DNA of 12,033 nucleotides from JBECKR01 sp040235415. GTDB lineage: Bacteria; Acidobacteriota; Polarisedimenticolia; Polarisedimenticolales; Polarisedimenticolaceae. Each line of letters opens with the position of its first letter. Positions within the stretch are counted from its first letter, which is position 1. The stretch covers positions 1 to 12,033 of the forward strand of contig JBECKR010000230.1 in assembly GCA_040235415.1 (NCBI GenBank), in the 5' to 3' direction. Below the pieces are notes generated by a model. That model was given only the letters and a program-made list of their open reading frames with translations. It made no database searches and was not told the origin of the DNA. Both the position numbers and the translations under genes were made by a program. Shown one piece after another: positions 1 through 6,735 of the stretch.

Positions 1-1079
1 GAGGGGACGGGGGTGGGCTCCCGCTCCGGCTCCGCCATCGGCTCCGTCCTCACCGGGACCGCGCGGGTCGGCGCGGTCACGAGGCGGTCGAGCAACGAGG
101 TCGCGCGCGCGTCGTCGGGATGCTCGCGCACGATCGCGACCAGCCGCTCGCGGGCCTCGTCGACGCGACCCTCGAGGATCAGGCGCTCGACCGCGTCGAC
201 GCGCGAGACGGCGCGCGCGGCGGGATCGGTCGAGACCTCCCCCGACCGGACGCGTCTCAAGATCGCGCGCAGCGAGACCGCCACCTCCGCGGCGGTTCCC
301 GGGCGTTGCGCCGGCTCCTTCTCGAGCAGCGCAAGCACGAGGTCGGCGAGGCCGGGCGGGATCGCTTCGCCCGGGCGCTCGAAGGCCGGGGGCGGGTCGT
401 GCAGGATGCGCGAGATCGTCACCGCGTGGCTCGATCCGCGGAACGGGTGCGTCCCGGAGAACAGCTCGAACAGCACGATGCCGAGCGAGAACAGGTCCGA
501 GCGGCGGTCGACCGCCTCGCCGCGGAGCTGCTCCGGGGACATGTAGGAGAACGTCCCGGGCTGGCTCTCGTGCTGCGTCAGGTTCGAGCGCTCGACGTGG
601 ACGATGCCGAAGTCGACGAGCTTCGGGAACAGCTCTCCGTCGCGCTCCGAGACCATGATGTTGCCCGGCTTGATGTCGCGATGGACGACGCCGCGCTCGT
701 GCGCGAGGTGCAGCGCGTCGCACACCTGGCGGGCGAGGTCGAGACGCTGCTCGGCGCTCCACGCGATCCCGGCGCGCATGCGGTGCTGCAGGTCGAGGCC
801 GTCGATGTACTCCATGACGAAGTATTCGCGGCCGAGGTGCTCGCCCCAGTCGAGGATCGTGACGATGTTGGGGTGGTCGAGGCGGGCCACGACCTCGACC
901 TCGCGACGGAAGCGGTCCCGGCCCTGGTCGCTCTCGGACATCCGCTCGCCGAGGACCTTGACGGCGACGACGCGGTCGAACAGCTTGGTGTCGACCGCCT
1001 TGTAGACCTCGCCCATCGCTCCCGAGCCGAGCTCCTCGACGATGCGGTAGTGACCCCCGATGATTCCGGAGAGCGCCAT
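1..1079 (-). CDS. Pkn-type serine/threonine protein kinase (3' end cut by window edge)
   Basis: About 359 codons are visible, starting at ATG 1079-1077 and running off the left edge. All main kinase motifs can be read: the glycine loop LGSGAMGEV (residues 17-25), the ATP-binding lysine in VAVK (K41), the catalytic loop HRDIKPGN (from H133), DFG (D156) and the SPEQ version of the APE motif after GTFSYM. It is therefore expected to be an active Hanks-type kinase that phosphorylates Ser/Thr on partner proteins in the cytoplasm. After the kinase domain (about 11-270) comes a helical TPR-like stretch (about 277-317, including DEARERLVAIV), then a Pro/Glu-rich linker. Any membrane segment or sensor domain would lie outside the window. 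A GAGGTG ribosome site (1096-1091) lies 11 bases before the ATG. The toast-rack protein gene ends 91 bases upstream on the same strand, so co-transcription is likely. The family is certain; the substrate is unknown. Confidence 0.95.
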   Translation of the reverse strand, partial: MALSGIIGGHYRIVEELGSGAMGEVYKAVDTKLFDRVVAVKVLGERMSESDQGRDRFRREVEVVARLDHPNIVTILDWGEHLGREYFVMEYIDGLDLQHRMRAGIAWSAEQRLDLARQVCDALHLAHERGVVHRDIKPGNIMVSERDGELFPKLVDFGIVHVERSNLTQHESQPGTFSYMSPEQLRGEAVDRRSDLFSLGIVLFELFSGTHPFRGSSHAVTISRILHDPPPAFERPGEAIPPGLADLVLALLEKEPAQRPGTAAEVAVSLRAILRRVRSGEVSTDPAARAVSRVDAVERLILEGRVDEARERLVAIVREHPDDARATSLLDRLVTAPTRAVPVRTEPMAEPEREPTPVP

Positions 1080-1170
1080 GTCGGGTCGGGCACCTCGTGC
1101 GGGTCGCGACAGCGTTCTTCGGGATATTGCGTCCCGCCGGGCCGGCGCGCAAGCCGCGGCGGGGGCCGGG

Positions 1171-2082
1171 TCAGCGGCGCACGACCTTCGTCTCGCCCAT
1201 CTTGCTCTCGATCGAGAACCTCAGCGTCGGGTGGCCGACCTCGGGCCCGGGCCCCGGCGCGGCGACCTCGCCCGACACGCCCTCGACCCGGACGTCCTCC
1301 GGGACCCGCAGCGACATCCCGCCCATGCTCGAGCGCACCGTGACGTCGGCGTCGTTGCGCCAGGCGCCGCTGAAGTCGATCGCGCCGCCGCCCATGCGGT
1401 GCTCGATGTCGACGACCGCCGGGCTGGCGTTGCCGAGCCGCACGACCGCGACGCCACCTTGTTCGGCGTGGAGCACGAAGCGCGCGATCGGCTCCGCGGT
1501 CGGAGACGCGAACGTGACGGCGGCGCCGCCCTGCCGGGCCTCGATCTCGACCGCCGCGAGGTCGAGCCCGCCGAGCTCGAGGCGCGAGCCGCCGCGACGC
1601 ACGCGGGCGTGGAGGTCGATCCGCTCGTCCGGCGGGAGCAGGACCCGGACCGTCGGCGTCGTCAGGCCGAGCATGGCCCGAAGCGCCGAGACGTTGAACG
1701 CGCCCGCGCGGCGGTCGAACCGCACGGTCCAGGCGAAGCCGCCGTCCCCGGCCGTCGAGGCGCTCTGCTCGAGGACGTAGGCGTTCGGGTCGTAGCGCGC
1801 CTCGACGCTCGGGGGCTCGCCGGGCTTTCCGGGCTCGACGCGGATGTCGCCGTATCCGAGGTCGAGCTCGACCCGGAGCGGGGCCCGGGACCCCTCGGGG
1901 ACACCCGCTCCGGGAGCCGGCTGCGGCAGCTCCGCGGTGCGGTCGACGTCGACTCGCGGGGACTCCGGCGCGACGGCGAGAATCACCGCCACGAGCACGA
2001 CGGCCACCACGCCGAGCCCGACGATCCCGAGGCACCCGAGACCGAGCTTGGCCGGCAAGCTGCGCCCGGAGCGCGTCTCCAT
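1171..2082 (-). CDS. Single-pass membrane protein with toast-rack/LiaF-like (DUF2154/DUF4097-type) domain
   Basis: A 303-residue protein. A short basic N-terminus is followed by one strongly hydrophobic segment (about 13-38, Gly/Val/Leu rich), which should be a membrane anchor or uncleaved signal. The rest should lie outside the cytoplasmic membrane. It is made of repeated short beta strands with glycine turns (for example GDIRVEPG, GGSRLELGGLDL, RMGGGAIDFSG, SSMGGMSLRVP). This is the pattern of the toast-rack and LiaF C-terminal beta-helix families, which include envelope-stress response proteins. No catalytic motif is visible. The start is supported by a strong GAGGAGGT ribosome site just upstream (about 2093-2086 on the minus strand) and by a TATAGT -10-like box. 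Its position directly upstream of a Ser/Thr kinase gene suggests an envelope-sensing or scaffold role linked to the kinase; this is inference. The family call comes from repeat pattern only. Confidence 0.8.
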   Translation of the reverse strand: METRSGRSLPAKLGLGCLGIVGLGVVAVVLVAVILAVAPESPRVDVDRTAELPQPAPGAGVPEGSRAPLRVELDLGYGDIRVEPGKPGEPPSVEARYDPNAYVLEQSASTAGDGGFAWTVRFDRRAGAFNVSALRAMLGLTTPTVRVLLPPDERIDLHARVRRGGSRLELGGLDLAAVEIEARQGGAAVTFASPTAEPIARFVLHAEQGGVAVVRLGNASPAVVDIEHRMGGGAIDFSGAWRNDADVTVRSSMGGMSLRVPEDVRVEGVSGEVAAPGPGPEVGHPTLRFSIESKMGETKVVRR

Positions 2083-2120
2083 CCGACCTCCTCGCGGCGG
2101 CGGGCGCGCCGCCGCCGCCC

Positions 2121-2126
2121 ACTATA
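2121..2126 (-). promoter_or_regulatory. -10-like box for the toast-rack/kinase operon
   Basis: On the minus strand these bases read TATAGT, five of six matching the sigma-70 -10 consensus. The box lies in the divergent gap, about 38 bases before the start codon of the membrane-protein gene. No convincing -35 hexamer is seen at the usual spacing, so the call rests on one box and its location. Confidence 0.35.
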
Positions 2127-2151
2127 CGCGACCGCCGCGCTTCGACCGCGC

Positions 2152-2157
2152 TATGAT
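2152..2157 (+). promoter_or_regulatory. -10-like box for the tricorn-protease gene
   Basis: TATGAT matches five of six bases of the sigma-70 -10 consensus. It lies 42 bases before the ATG at 2200, in an otherwise GC-rich divergent gap. No good -35 hexamer is visible 16-18 bases upstream. With the minus-strand box at 2121-2126 it would make two back-to-back promoters about 26 bases apart, so the two transcription units could share regulation. Confidence 0.35.
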
Positions 2158-2189
2158 CGCCGACCCACGAACCGGGTCGTCCCGTCGCC

Positions 2190-2196
2190 AGGAGGT
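2190..2196 (+). promoter_or_regulatory. Ribosome binding site fixing the tricorn start
   Basis: AGGAGGT sits just before ATG 2200. The same reading frame is open back to 1060, so this site, followed at once by a signal peptide, decides the true start. Confidence 0.8.
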
Positions 2197-2199
2197 TCC

Positions 2200-5100
2200 A
2201 TGCGCTCCGTCCTCGCCGTGCTGCTCGTCGCGTCCGCGTGCCCGCTCGCCTCGCAGGCCGCGGGGCCGAGGGGGTACTACCGCGAGCCCGCCCTGCACGG
2301 CGACACCGTCGTGTTCGTGTCGGAGGGGGACCTGTTCAAGGTGCGGGTCGAGGGCGGGGTCGCGACGCGCCTGACGACCGGGCTCGGAGAGGAGCGCGAT
2401 CCGGCGATCTCTCCCGACGGCACGAGCGTCGCGTTCGTCGGGACCTACGACGGGCCGGCCGAGGTCTACGTCATGCCGCTCGACGGCGGCCTGCCGCGCC
2501 GGCGCACCTGGGACGGCCATTCGAAGGCGGTCGTCGGCTGGACGCCGGACGGCCGTGTCCTGGTCGCGACGCGGCGGCACTCCGGCATGCCGAGCACACA
2601 GCTCGAGGCGCTCGACGTCTCGCACGAGGACGTCACGCCGTCCTCGGTCGTGCCGCTGGCGCAGGCCGCGGACGGCAGCTACGCGCCGGACGGCACGCTG
2701 TACTTCACGCGGTTCGCGTTCCAGGGGAGCCACACCAAGCGCTACCGGGGCGGCACGGCCCAGAACGTCTGGCGGTTCCGAGACGGGGCGGCGGAGGCGG
2801 AGCCGCTGACCGCGGACTGGCCCGGGACGAGCCGCCGGCCGATGTGGTCGCAGGGGCGGGTCGTGTTCGTGACCGACCGCGACGGCACCCTGAACCTGTG
2901 GTCGATGGACCCCGGCGGCGGCGATCTCCGCCAGCTCACCCGCCACGACGGCTGGGACGTGCGCGAGCCGTCGCTCGATCGCGGCCGGGTCGCCTACCGC
3001 CTCGGAGCCGACCTGCGCCTGCTCGACGTCGCGAGCGGCGCCGATCGCGAGATTCCGATCACGCTCGAGTCGGACCTCGACCAGACCCGCGAGCACCGCG
3101 TCGACAAGCCGATCGACTATCTGACCGCGAGCCATCCTTCACCGGACGGCGACCGCGTCGCGCTGACCGCGCGAGGCCAGGTGTTCGTCGTGCCGCACGG
3201 CCAGGGGCGCCTCGTCGAGGCGAGCCGCGCGCCGGGCGTGCGCTACCGCGACGCTCGCTTCATGCCGGACGGCACGACGCTCCTGGCGCTGTCGGACGAG
3301 TCCGGCGAGGTCGAGGTCTGGACCGCGCCGGCGAACGGCGCCGGGGAGCGCAAGCGGCTGACCCGCGACGCCGACGTGCTGCGCTGGGAGGCGGTGCCGT
3401 CGCCCGACGGGCGCTTCGTCGCGCACACCGACAAGAACCAGCGCCTGTGGGTCCTGGAGACGGCGACCGGCACGAACCGCCGCGTCGCGTCCTCCGACTA
3501 CGGCGACCTCACCGACCTGGCGTGGAGTCCCGACGGCCGGTGGCTCGCGTTCGTCGAGCAGGCGGCGAACCTGTTCCGGCGCGTGATGCTGTACGACGCC
3601 GAGCGGGGCGAGGCGGCGAGCCCGGTGCCGGCGACGTCGGACCGCTACGACAGCTACGCTCCGGCGTGGAGCCCCGACGGCAAGTGGCTGTACCTGCTGT
3701 CGGACCGCAACCTCCATTCGATCGTCGGCAGCGTATGGGGGTCGTACCAGCCCGAGCCGTACCTCGACAAGACGACCCGGATCTACCACATCGCCCTCCG
3801 TTCGGGGACGCGCTCGCCGTTCGCGCCCGACGACGAGCTGCACGCGAAGCAGGAGCCCGACAAGAAGAAAGAAGAGAACGAGAAGGGCGCCGGGAGGGCG
3901 AAGGACCCTCGCGAGAAGGTCCGCGTCGAGATCGATGTCGACGGGATCGCCGGCCGGCTCGCCGAGGTCCCGATTCCCGCGGGCAACTACGCCGGTCTCG
4001 CGCTGAACGAAAAGGCGCTGTTCACGCGGTCGTCCGCGGCGGGCGAGCGACGCGGCGACCTCGTCGCGATCCCGATCCGCAACCGCGACCTCGAGCCGAA
4101 GACCGTCGTCCCGGGCGTCACGAGCTTCGAGCTCACCGCCGACCGCAAGAAGCTCTTGGCGCGCAAGGGCGACGATCTGTTCGTCGTCGACGCGGAGCCG
4201 GCCGAGGCGAAGCTCGACAAGGCGAGGCTCGACCTGTCCGCCTGGAGGTTGACGGTCGACCCGCGGGAGGAGTGGCGCCAGATGTTCGTCGAGGCGTGGC
4301 GCCTCGAGCGGGACTACTTCTGGGACACGAACATGTCCGGCATCGACTGGGCGGCGACGCGGGACAAGTACCTCCCGCTCGTCGACCGCGTGCACGCGCG
4401 CGAGGAGCTCTCCGACGTGTTCGCCCAGATGATCTCGGAGCTGTCCGCGCTGCACATGTTCGTGCGCGGCGGAGACGAGCGCGAGCCGAGGTCAGACGTC
4501 GTCCCGGCGTCGCTCGGCGCGGTGCTCGAGCGGGACGAGGCGGCGGGCGGGTACCGCGTGAAGCGTGTCTACCGCACCGACCCCGACCGGCCGGATCGGC
4601 GGTCGCCGCTGGCGCGGCCGGGGGTCGAGGTCAGCGACGGGGACGTCATCGCGGCGATCGACGGCGTCGCGACGCTGTCGGTCCCGGACGCCGGGGCTCT
4701 GCTGCGCGACAAGGCGGCGCGGCAGGTGCTGCTGCGGGTCGCGCCGAGGGCAGGCGGCGCCACTCGAGACGTCGTGGTCGAGCCGATCACCCCCGCCGAG
4801 GACGCCGACCTGCGGTACCGCGAGTGGGAGTACACCCGCCGGCAGCGGGTCGAGCAGCAAGGCGGCGGCGCGATCGGCTACGTCCACCTGCGGGCGATGT
4901 CGGCCGCGAACTTCACGGAGTGGGCCGAGGGCTACTACCCCGTGTTCACGCGGGCGGGACTGATCGTCGACGTCCGGAACAACCGCGGAGGCAACATCGA
5001 CAGCTGGATCTTGAGCCGGCTCCTGCGGCGGGCGTGGTTCTACTGGAGCACCCGGGTCGGGGACCCGCCGATCTGGAACATGCAGTACGCGTTCCGCGGT

Positions 5101-5502
5101 CACGTGGTGGTGCTTTGCAACGAGAGCACCGCGTCGGACGGCGAGGCGTTCACCGAGGGAATCCGCCGGCTGGGCATCGGGAAGATCATCGGTACCCGGA
5201 CCTGGGGCGGCGAGATCTGGCTGTCGTCGAGCAACGTCCTGGTCGACCGCGGCATCGCCACCGCGGCGGAGTACGGCGTCTACGGACCCGAGGGGGAGTG
5301 GCTGATCGAAGGACACGGCGTCGATCCGGACACCGTCGTCGACAACCTGCCGCACGCGACCTACGAGGGCGCCGACGCGCAGCTCGACGCCGCCATCCGG
5401 TACCTCGAGGACGAGATCCGCGCCAACCCGGTCCCGCCCCCGACCGTCCCCCCGAAGCCCGAAAAACGGGGACATTCCCCTATTCCGGCCGCGCCGAAAT
5501 AG
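2200..5502 (+). CDS. Tricorn-type protease homologue, secreted, S41 family
   Basis: A 1100-residue protein, close to the length of archaeal tricorn protease, which degrades peptides as a large ring assembly. An N-terminal signal (about 1-20, cleavage likely after SQA) sends it to the periplasm or outside. C14 in ASAC is a poor lipobox, so a lipoprotein is possible but less likely. Propeller-type PD40 repeats (SPDGT, SPDGR, SPDGK) fill about 25-680, with a Lys/Glu-rich linker near 552-575. A helical C1 part (about 685-760), a PDZ domain (about 765-865, GDVIAAIDG) and the S41 core follow. The nucleophile Ser979-Asp980 (TASDGEAF) and the late glutamate E1037 (WLIEGHGVDPD) are present, as is H752. 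The position matching the tricorn Ser before that His is Leu (SALHMF). The ATG at 2200 is preferred because an AGGAGG site at 2190-2195 and the signal peptide follow from it; the open frame upstream antisense to the kinase operon is not coding. The last 11 residues come from a palindromic element. Confidence 0.93.
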   Translation: MRSVLAVLLVASACPLASQAAGPRGYYREPALHGDTVVFVSEGDLFKVRVEGGVATRLTTGLGEERDPAISPDGTSVAFVGTYDGPAEVYVMPLDGGLPRRRTWDGHSKAVVGWTPDGRVLVATRRHSGMPSTQLEALDVSHEDVTPSSVVPLAQAADGSYAPDGTLYFTRFAFQGSHTKRYRGGTAQNVWRFRDGAAEAEPLTADWPGTSRRPMWSQGRVVFVTDRDGTLNLWSMDPGGGDLRQLTRHDGWDVREPSLDRGRVAYRLGADLRLLDVASGADREIPITLESDLDQTREHRVDKPIDYLTASHPSPDGDRVALTARGQVFVVPHGQGRLVEASRAPGVRYRDARFMPDGTTLLALSDESGEVEVWTAPANGAGERKRLTRDADVLRWEAVPSPDGRFVAHTDKNQRLWVLETATGTNRRVASSDYGDLTDLAWSPDGRWLAFVEQAANLFRRVMLYDAERGEAASPVPATSDRYDSYAPAWSPDGKWLYLLSDRNLHSIVGSVWGSYQPEPYLDKTTRIYHIALRSGTRSPFAPDDELHAKQEPDKKKEENEKGAGRAKDPREKVRVEIDVDGIAGRLAEVPIPAGNYAGLALNEKALFTRSSAAGERRGDLVAIPIRNRDLEPKTVVPGVTSFELTADRKKLLARKGDDLFVVDAEPAEAKLDKARLDLSAWRLTVDPREEWRQMFVEAWRLERDYFWDTNMSGIDWAATRDKYLPLVDRVHAREELSDVFAQMISELSALHMFVRGGDEREPRSDVVPASLGAVLERDEAAGGYRVKRVYRTDPDRPDRRSPLARPGVEVSDGDVIAAIDGVATLSVPDAGALLRDKAARQVLLRVAPRAGGATRDVVVEPITPAEDADLRYREWEYTRRQRVEQQGGGAIGYVHLRAMSAANFTEWAEGYYPVFTRAGLIVDVRNNRGGNIDSWILSRLLRRAWFYWSTRVGDPPIWNMQYAFRGHVVVLCNESTASDGEAFTEGIRRLGIGKIIGTRTWGGEIWLSSSNVLVDRGIATAAEYGVYGPEGEWLIEGHGVDPDTVVDNLPHATYEGADAQLDAAIRYLEDEIRANPVPPPTVPPKPEKRGHSPIPAAPK

Positions 5503-5523
5503 GGCAATGTCCCCTATTCCGGC
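5468..5523 (+). repeat. REP-like palindromic element overlapping the tricorn stop codon
   Basis: A long imperfect hairpin. GGGGACATT (5468-5476) pairs with AATGTCCCC (5506-5514). Inside it, after one C-C mismatch, CCCTATT (5478-5484) pairs with AATAGGG (5498-5504) around a GC-rich loop. The 13-base CCCCTATTCCGGC occurs twice, at 5477-5489 and 5511-5523, as a direct repeat. Layout and size resemble the REP palindromes of many bacterial genomes, often mobilised by RAYT transposases; none is seen here. The TAG stop (5500-5502) and codons 1090-1100 of the protease lie inside the element. It may also act as a transcription terminator, although no T-run follows. Confidence 0.75.
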
Positions 5524-5573
5524 TACGGAGTGGGGGAGTCCGGATGCCCGAGTGAACTCTCCGCCGGCGGCGT

Positions 5574-5579
5574 CATAAT
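5574..5579 (+). promoter_or_regulatory. -10-like box of the Ald-like/CoA-transferase operon
   Basis: CATAAT matches five of six -10 consensus bases and is one of few AT-rich hexamers in the gap. GTGAAC at 5552-5557, with a 16-base spacer, is a weak -35 candidate. The leader would be about 20 bases and contain the strong ribosome site. Confidence 0.45.
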
Positions 5580-5591
5580 GTCCTTCCTCGT

Positions 5592-5599
5592 GGAGGAGG
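5592..5599 (+). promoter_or_regulatory. Strong ribosome binding site for the Ald-like gene
   Basis: GGAGGAGG lies seven bases before ATG 5607, which makes this the clear start and suggests efficient translation. Confidence 0.75.
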
Positions 5600-5606
5600 C
5601 ACGGAC

Positions 5607-6725
5607 ATGGTCATCGGCGTCCCCAGGGAGACCCATCGCCTCGAGCATCGCGTCGGACTGACCCCGTTCGGCGTCGCGCGCCTCACCGAGCACGGCCACA
5701 CGGTGGTCGTGGAGCGTCGCGCCGGCGACGCCGCGCACTTCAAGGACCTGGACTACGAGCGGGCGGGCGCGCAGATCGTCTACAGCTCGGAGGAGGCCTA
5801 TCTCCGGGCCGACGTCGTCTGCCGCGTCGGCCAGCTCTCCGCCGACGAGATCGAGCTCGTTCGTCACGGCTCGGTGATCTGCGGCTTCCACCACGTCGCC
5901 GTCGCGACCCGCGCCGAGATCGAGCGCCTCATGAATCTCGAGGCCACGCTCGTCGGCTACGAGGTCATCCGGGACCGCCACGGCGACCTCCCGGTGCTGA
6001 TCCCGTTCAGCGAGATGGCGGGACAGATGGCGGTGCACCTCGCCGCGCACTACCTCCAGAACGAGGCGGGCGGCCGCGGCGTGCTCGTCGGCAACGTGCC
6101 CGGCGTGCCGCCGCCGACGCTCGTCGTCCTCGGCGCGGGCACCGCGGGCCACGCCGCCGCGCGGCAGGGGATCGCGAGCGGCGCACACGTCATCGTCATG
6201 GACGCCGACCTCCGCAAGCTCGCAACGCTACACCGCGAGTTCGGCGGGCAGGTCACGACCGTGGTCGCGACCGAGGACCGCCTGCGCAAGTTCACCAGCA
6301 TCGCCGACGTCGTCATCGGCGCGGTGCTCATCCCGGGGGCGCGCGCGCCGTTCCTCGTGACCGAGGCGATGGTGCGCGAGATGAAGCCCGGCAGCGTCGT
6401 CATCGACATCTCGATCGACCAGGGCGGATGCGTCGAGACCAGCCGCCCGACGACCCTCGCGAACCCGACCTACGTCGTCCACGACGTCGTGCACTACTGC
6501 GTTCCGAACATGACCGCCAACATCGCTCGCACCGCGTCGCGCGCCCTCGCCAACGCCGCGCTCCCGTACCTCTCGGCCATCGCCGGACGGGGGCTCGACG
6601 GCGCACTGCGCGACGACCCGGGGCTCGCCGAGGGCGTCTACATGTACCGCGGGCACATGGTCCGCGCCGGAGTCGCGCAGGCGCTCGGCGTCGAGCCGAC
6701 TTCGCTGCGCGGGCTGCTCGAGTAG
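5607..6725 (+). CDS. Alanine dehydrogenase family NAD-dependent oxidoreductase
   Basis: A 372-residue protein, the usual length for alanine dehydrogenase, which converts L-alanine and NAD+ to pyruvate, ammonia and NADH in the cytoplasm. The N-terminus has the family signature (IGVPRE, then R15 and the LTPFGV motif). The Rossmann fold has GAGTAG followed by an acidic residue (VMDAD) typical of NAD rather than NADP binding. IGAVLIPGARAP, SIDQGGC with its catalytic Asp, and the VVHYCVPNM motif are present. The substrate histidine is kept (GFHHVA, H96). The residue lined up with the substrate-binding lysine (K74/K75 in characterised enzymes, in LKVKEP) is R73 here (VCRVGQLS), and the neighbouring KEP is lost. 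The family is sure; alanine as substrate is not. The CoA-transferase gene follows after 10 bases, so the pair is probably one operon handling an amino acid and its CoA thioester product (inference). Confidence 0.9.
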   Translation: MVIGVPRETHRLEHRVGLTPFGVARLTEHGHTVVVERRAGDAAHFKDLDYERAGAQIVYSSEEAYLRADVVCRVGQLSADEIELVRHGSVICGFHHVAVATRAEIERLMNLEATLVGYEVIRDRHGDLPVLIPFSEMAGQMAVHLAAHYLQNEAGGRGVLVGNVPGVPPPTLVVLGAGTAGHAAARQGIASGAHVIVMDADLRKLATLHREFGGQVTTVVATEDRLRKFTSIADVVIGAVLIPGARAPFLVTEAMVREMKPGSVVIDISIDQGGCVETSRPTTLANPTYVVHDVVHYCVPNMTANIARTASRALANAALPYLSAIAGRGLDGALRDDPGLAEGVYMYRGHMVRAGVAQALGVEPTSLRGLLE

Positions 6726-6735
6726 GGGGCGCGCG

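Noticed and set aside
120..1343. Long plus-strand open frame across the kinase gene
   Set aside because: The kinase motifs are clear on the opposite strand; this frame gives only Arg/Asp/Ala-rich text with no domain and is a GC-driven shadow.
578..2122. 514-codon minus-strand frame across the kinase and toast-rack genes
   Set aside because: It overlaps both supported genes in another frame and is low-complexity Arg/Ala-rich text.
1060..2199. Upstream extension of the tricorn frame
   Set aside because: The frame is open, but this part is antisense to the toast-rack gene. A ribosome site and signal peptide mark ATG 2200 as the start.
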